This document shows, piece by piece, positions 14,138 through 17,131 of a stretch of 17,131 nucleotides of DNA (the first letter of the stretch is position 1; the number at the start of each line of letters is the position of its first letter). The DNA lies in the NCBI GenBank assembly GCA_045106735.1, contig JBGCEZ010000029.1, positions 1-17,131 of the forward strand, given 5' to 3'. The DNA is from JBGCEZ01 sp045106735. GTDB taxonomy: Bacteria; Planctomycetota; Phycisphaerae; Phycisphaerales; SM1A02. The notes under the pieces were generated by a model. It was given only the letters and a program-made list of their open reading frames with translations, was not told the origin of the DNA and did no database searches. A program made the translations under genes and the position numbers.

Positions 14138-15301
14138 TCACCCGAGGCCTTCGTCGCCGCACTCGGGACATCGCGCGCCGGCCCGCGTCCCGCGAAGGGC
14201 GTAGCCGCACGCCCGGCAGACCGCGTCGTCCGCCCGCATCCGCCGGACCGGCTTCCCGGTCGGCAGGTCGCGCACCGTGGCCGAGGCCTGGCGTTCGAGG
14301 GCGGCGCGCTTCTCGGCCACACGGTCGGCGCGCCCGGCGGCCTGCTCCGCCACCGCGACCGACCACCGCAGGTGCTCGGAGAGCTCGAAGAGCGCGAGCA
14401 TCGCCTTCCACATCAGGATCGACCACGGGATCAGCACCAGGACGATCATGCCGAAGACGATGGTCGCCGGCATCTCGACCGAGCCCAGCAGCCAGAAGCC
14501 GCCGACGGGCACGGTGACGAACGCGGCGGTCTTGAATCGCTCCGACGCGTCGTTGCACTCGGCCAGCAGGCAGACGCTCGACAGGACGACGAGGGCCACG
14601 GCGGTGGCCACGGCCCCGGCCATGCGGCCGAGGAAGCTCAGGCCCTCGACGAGACGGACGGGCCCGGTGGTCATCTCCGCCGCCACCAGCGGGCCCAGGG
14701 AACAGACCGGCCAGGCGATCATCACGCCGAGGACGACGGGCCGGAGGCCGAGCGGCGCCCAACCGGCCGATCGCCAAATGCCCGGCGTGAGGGTCATCCA
14801 CGCGGCGACGGCCCACGTCGCGGTGGCGGCGCACCGCAGGAGCGAGACGTTGACCAGCGGGTCGGCCAGCATGGCGGCGGACGTTCCGACGCCGAAGATC
14901 CTCTGGACGAGGACGAACCACGCGGCGAATACGGCGACGAGGCAGCCGATGCCGGCGATCCGTGCCGCTTGGCCGCGCCGGACGCGGTCGGCGGCGGGCA
15001 GGGTGAGGAGCGGATCGGGCGGGGCGGCGAACCGGGCGCGGCCGGTCGCGGGGGTTCCGGCACCCCCGGCCGCATCGCGCCCGCCATCGGCCCCGCCCGC
15101 CGAATCGGCGCCGGCCCCGCATTCGGGACACGCCCGGCCCTCGATGAGGCCACGGCGGTTGTACCCACAGTTCCAGCACGGCTGGTCGGTCGTGATCCGG
15201 CGGACGAGCTTCGTCGCGTCCGACGCGTTGTCACCGCGGGCATCCCGCGCCGCGTTCCGGGCGGCGAGGGACGCCAGATACTTCTCACTCAGCGGGGCCA
15301 T
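14138..15301 (-). CDS. Multi-pass membrane protein with a zinc ribbon at each end
   Basis: The 387-residue protein has a basic N-terminus and a zinc ribbon at 42-61 (C42-W-N-C45-GYNRRGLIEGRA-C58-P-E-C61). A Gly/Ala-rich linker, about six to eight hydrophobic segments between about 110 and 315, and an Arg/Glu/Ala-rich helix follow. A second ribbon of the same design sits at 362-381 (C362-R-A-C365-GYALRGTRAGAR-C378-P-E-C381). Both ribbons are predicted to be cytoplasmic, which needs an even number of TM segments. I know of no function; such CxxCGY..RG...CPECG ribbons are frequent in planctomycete membrane proteins. The ATG at 15301 is the first start in frame; no strong ribosome binding site is seen. 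It converges on the DNRLRE gene with 51 bases between stop codons and diverges from the AAA/DUF4143 gene. Confidence 0.8.
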   Translation of the reverse strand: MAPLSEKYLASLAARNAARDARGDNASDATKLVRRITTDQPCWNCGYNRRGLIEGRACPECGAGADSAGGADGGRDAAGGAGTPATGRARFAAPPDPLLTLPAADRVRRGQAARIAGIGCLVAVFAAWFVLVQRIFGVGTSAAMLADPLVNVSLLRCAATATWAVAAWMTLTPGIWRSAGWAPLGLRPVVLGVMIAWPVCSLGPLVAAEMTTGPVRLVEGLSFLGRMAGAVATAVALVVLSSVCLLAECNDASERFKTAAFVTVPVGGFWLLGSVEMPATIVFGMIVLVLIPWSILMWKAMLALFELSEHLRWSVAVAEQAAGRADRVAEKRAALERQASATVRDLPTGKPVRRMRADDAVCRACGYALRGTRAGARCPECGDEGLG

Positions 15302-15556
15302 GCGTTGAAGGTACGGTCCGGATCACGCTCCGGCGCGGAGGAATCGAGGGACGCGGCCGGCCGGGCGGCGGCCGGGTGGCTCTCCCGGCAGGCCTCCGGG
15401 TGGACGTCGACGGCGACATCCGCCGAGCGGAGCGCGGCGCCGATCGCCCAGACCCCGACCAGCCCTCACGGGCCGTGAGAGCCACTTTCATCGGCAGATT
15501 GAAAATCCAATTTTCAATCTGCCGAGATCTTCCGGGGCTCCTACTCCTGCTCCTCC
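15302..15556. other. Divergent intergenic region containing a long palindrome
   Basis: This region separates the zinc-ribbon membrane gene from the ATPase gene. It contains the palindrome at 15491-15525 and a pyrimidine-rich tract (CTCCTACTCCTGCTCCTCC) directly before the ATPase ATG, so that gene lacks a Shine-Dalgarno sequence. No gene is supported here. Confidence 0.45.
15491..15525. repeat. AT-rich 16-bp-arm palindrome
   Basis: TCGGCAGATTGAAAAT (15491-15506) and ATTTTCAATCTGCCGA (15510-15525) are perfectly complementary around a 3-base CCA centre. The core GATTGAAAAT is strikingly AT-rich for this region. It ends 31 bases before the ATPase start codon, a natural place for an operator or for an RNA hairpin. 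Confidence 0.9.
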
Positions 15557-16732
15557 ATGGTCGATCGCGATCTCGCCCCCCAGCTTCGGAAGGCCGCCGA
15601 GGCGTTCCCCGCCGTGACCCTGACCGGTCCCCGGCAGAGCGGCAAGTCAACGCTGTGCCGCGGCGTCTTTCCTGACCGCCCGTACGTCAATCTCGAGTCT
15701 CCCGACGTTCGGGCGTTCGCCATCGACGATCCGCGGGGGTTTCTCGCCGCGCACGCTGGCGGGGCCATCCTTGACGAAGTCCAGCGGGCCCCCGATCTGC
15801 CGTCGTGGCTCCAACCCATCATCGACGACGATCCGGCTCCCGGTCGATGGATCCTCACTGGGTCGCAGCACCTTCCGCTGAGCGAGACGATCGGACAGTC
15901 GCTCGCGGGCCGCACCCGCATCCTGCACCTGCTCCCCCTCGCCCGGCCGGAGGTCGAGCGTTTCACGGACCATCCGACGGACTTCGAGGGATCACTGCTG
16001 GCCGGCGGGTATCCACGGATCTGCGACCAGGGGATCGAGCCGGGTACGTGGCTCCAGTCGTACGTGGCGACCTACATCGAACGGGACGTGCGAACGATTT
16101 CGAACGTCGGCAACCTCACGAAGTTCCAGCGGTTCGTGCAATTGTGCGCGGGCCGCACGGCAAACCTCCTCAATCTGAGCGGCCTTGCCGGCGACGCCGG
16201 CATCACCCAGCCCACGGCGCGTACCTGGCTCAGCATTCTCGAGACGACGTTCCTCGTCCATCGCCTTCCCGCGTTCCATACGAACGAGCGGAAGCGGCTC
16301 GTGAAGATGCCCAAGCTGCACTTCCACGACGTCGGGCTCGCCGCCTGGCTGCTCGGCATCCGCCGGCGGGAGCACCTCGATGCGCACCCGCTGCGGGGAT
16401 CGCTCTTCGAGACCTGGGTCGTGTCCGAGATCTTCAAGCACCGATCGAACCGAGGCGAGACCGCCGGCATGTTCACGCTCCGCGATCGCGACGGCCGCGA
16501 AGCGGACGTGCTCGTCGAGACCGGCGATCGACGCCTCCTCGTCGAAGTCAAGGCGAGCCGCACGATTCCCAATGGTGCGCTCGGCCAGCTCGAGTCCGTC
16601 GCCGAACTGCTCCCAGCCGACGGCCGGCCCGTTCACCGCATCGTGGTCTACGCCGGTGACGAGTCGCAGCGTCGATCGGACGGTGAGATCGTCTCGTGGC
16701 GCGACCTGGCCAGCGTCGACTGGGTGACCTGA
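15557..16732 (+). CDS. AAA ATPase with DUF4143 and PD-(D/E)xK-like C-terminus
   Basis: The 391-residue protein belongs to the AAA_14/DUF4143 family. Walker A is GPRQSGKS at 24-31, Walker B is AILDEVQR at 70-77 (D73, E74), and TGSQ at 101-104 is the sensor-1 region. A winged-helix-like DUF4143 part spans about 170-290 (LLNLSGLAGDAGITQPTARTWLSILETTFLV). The end carries a nuclease-like motif: E285/E291, D317 in READVLVE and E330-V-K332 in VEVKAS. Family biochemistry is poorly known; roles in defence, DNA handling or toxin-antitoxin-like behaviour have been suggested for similar proteins. The start is the only ATG before Walker A in frame and has no Shine-Dalgarno. A palindrome lies just upstream. 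A decayed paralogous 3' end is at 12024-12278. These genes are often mobile between genomes. Confidence 0.92.
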   Translation: MVDRDLAPQLRKAAEAFPAVTLTGPRQSGKSTLCRGVFPDRPYVNLESPDVRAFAIDDPRGFLAAHAGGAILDEVQRAPDLPSWLQPIIDDDPAPGRWILTGSQHLPLSETIGQSLAGRTRILHLLPLARPEVERFTDHPTDFEGSLLAGGYPRICDQGIEPGTWLQSYVATYIERDVRTISNVGNLTKFQRFVQLCAGRTANLLNLSGLAGDAGITQPTARTWLSILETTFLVHRLPAFHTNERKRLVKMPKLHFHDVGLAAWLLGIRRREHLDAHPLRGSLFETWVVSEIFKHRSNRGETAGMFTLRDRDGREADVLVETGDRRLLVEVKASRTIPNGALGQLESVAELLPADGRPVHRIVVYAGDESQRRSDGEIVSWRDLASVDWVT

Positions 16733-17027
16733 GGGACGAGTCCCGAATCGCGCGCGGCCGCGCATCCCCAACGACGCATCGACTCGTGATTTGGCTGGTC
16801 GACCCCGGGGGCCCGGAGTGCCACGGCGAGTCTTGAGCGTCGAACACCTCGTCTCGACCGATCCGCACGTGCCCCACGCTCCCGCCACTTCCCCGGCCCG
16901 AGGAGCTTCGGCGACTCCGCCGATCCGACTCCGCCCACGGACCGCGAAGACCCGTACGCGAGGATTCCCCGCCCAGTCGCTCCCGGCCCACCGGCGGAAC
17001 GGCCGGCGGCTCCCGGCTCCGAGCCTC
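16733..17027. other. Region after the ATPase gene, no gene supported
   Basis: I see no convincing coding region. Minus-strand frames open across this stretch are Arg/Gly/Ser-rich and lack domain features. GCGCGGCCGCGC at 16752-16763 is a short perfect palindrome, and GGGACGAGTCCC just after the ATPase stop is a weak hairpin without a T-tract. Confidence 0.4.
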
Positions 17028-17096
17028 GAGTCCCGATCCCCATCCCCGAGTCCCAGGTCCCAGGTCCAGGTCCCAGATCCCAGATCTCCAGTCCCG
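17028..17096. repeat. Degenerate heptamer tandem repeat
   Basis: A run of units related to TCCCAGG/TCCCAGA/TCCCGA, mostly 7 bases long with occasional 6-base units, fills the stretch: two exact TCCCAGG, one TCCAGG, two TCCCAGA, then diverged copies. Unlike a CRISPR it has no unique spacers. Its extent to the right ends near 17096. Confidence 0.65.
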
Positions 17097-17131
17097 AAGC
17101 ATCAGCTCGCGGCCATGCGGTGGCCGGTCCC

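Noticed and set aside
17028..17096. CRISPR array
   Set aside because: Repeats are contiguous 6-7-base units without unique spacers, and no cas gene is present.
16548..17102. 184- and 131-residue minus-strand frames at the right end
   Set aside because: Low-complexity Arg/Ser/Gly sequence, partly from the heptamer repeat and partly antisense to the ATPase gene.

Overview
The window is GC-rich, densely coded bacterial DNA that most probably comes from a planctomycete of the Phycisphaerae type. The evidence is compositional and by family. Two large secreted proteins end in the 'GC-type' dockerin (CPADI..SGTVDTGDLL..LAGWGAC and a relative). They also carry DCDxNGxPDxC calcium-type repeats. Two membrane proteins carry CxxCGY...CPECG zinc ribbons of a kind common in that group. 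This assignment is inference; no rRNA or marker phylogeny is present.

Layout. A membrane-anchored thioredoxin-fold protein (180-788, +) converges on a secreted parallel beta-helix/dockerin protein (994-3063, -), with a strong two-way terminator between them. Next comes a minus-strand unit read leftwards: TPP riboswitch (about 6150-6061), thiC (5964-4087), a small two-TM zinc-ribbon protein (4073-3711) and a SlyX-like coiled-coil protein (3601-3296). It closes with a clear intrinsic terminator (3253-3211). Divergent from it on the plus strand are a GNAT acetyltransferase (6296-6817), a DUF4097-like lipoprotein (7048-7893) and, 13 bases later, the RlmE/FtsJ 23S rRNA 2'-O-methyltransferase (7907-8590).

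The most unusual locus is 8720-10685. A near-perfect sigma-54 (-24/-12) promoter drives a 623-residue Ala/Pro-rich protein with no signal peptide. That protein carries four EF-hand/dockerin-like calcium-loop repeats separated by low-complexity linkers. I do not recognise it as any named family. The sequence upstream of the promoter has a 7-bp-arm inverted repeat that could be an activator site or a terminator.

Downstream lie an array of 11-bp direct repeats, a GC-rich hairpin and a Gfo/Idh/MocA oxidoreductase (10902-11987). A decayed 3' fragment of a DUF4143 ATPase (12024-12278) follows, then a secreted DNRLRE/MopE-like/dockerin protein (12455-14086) that converges on a multi-pass membrane protein with a zinc ribbon at each end (15301-14138). 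Last is an intact AAA/DUF4143 ATPase with a C-terminal PD-(D/E)xK-like motif (15557-16732). It is preceded by an AT-rich 16-bp-arm palindrome that stands out from the surrounding GC-rich DNA. The last 400 bases hold no convincing gene and end in a degenerate heptamer repeat.

Most genes look like independent housekeeping or envelope functions. The only clear operon-like groups are thiC-zinc ribbon-slyX and, probably, lipoprotein-rlmE.
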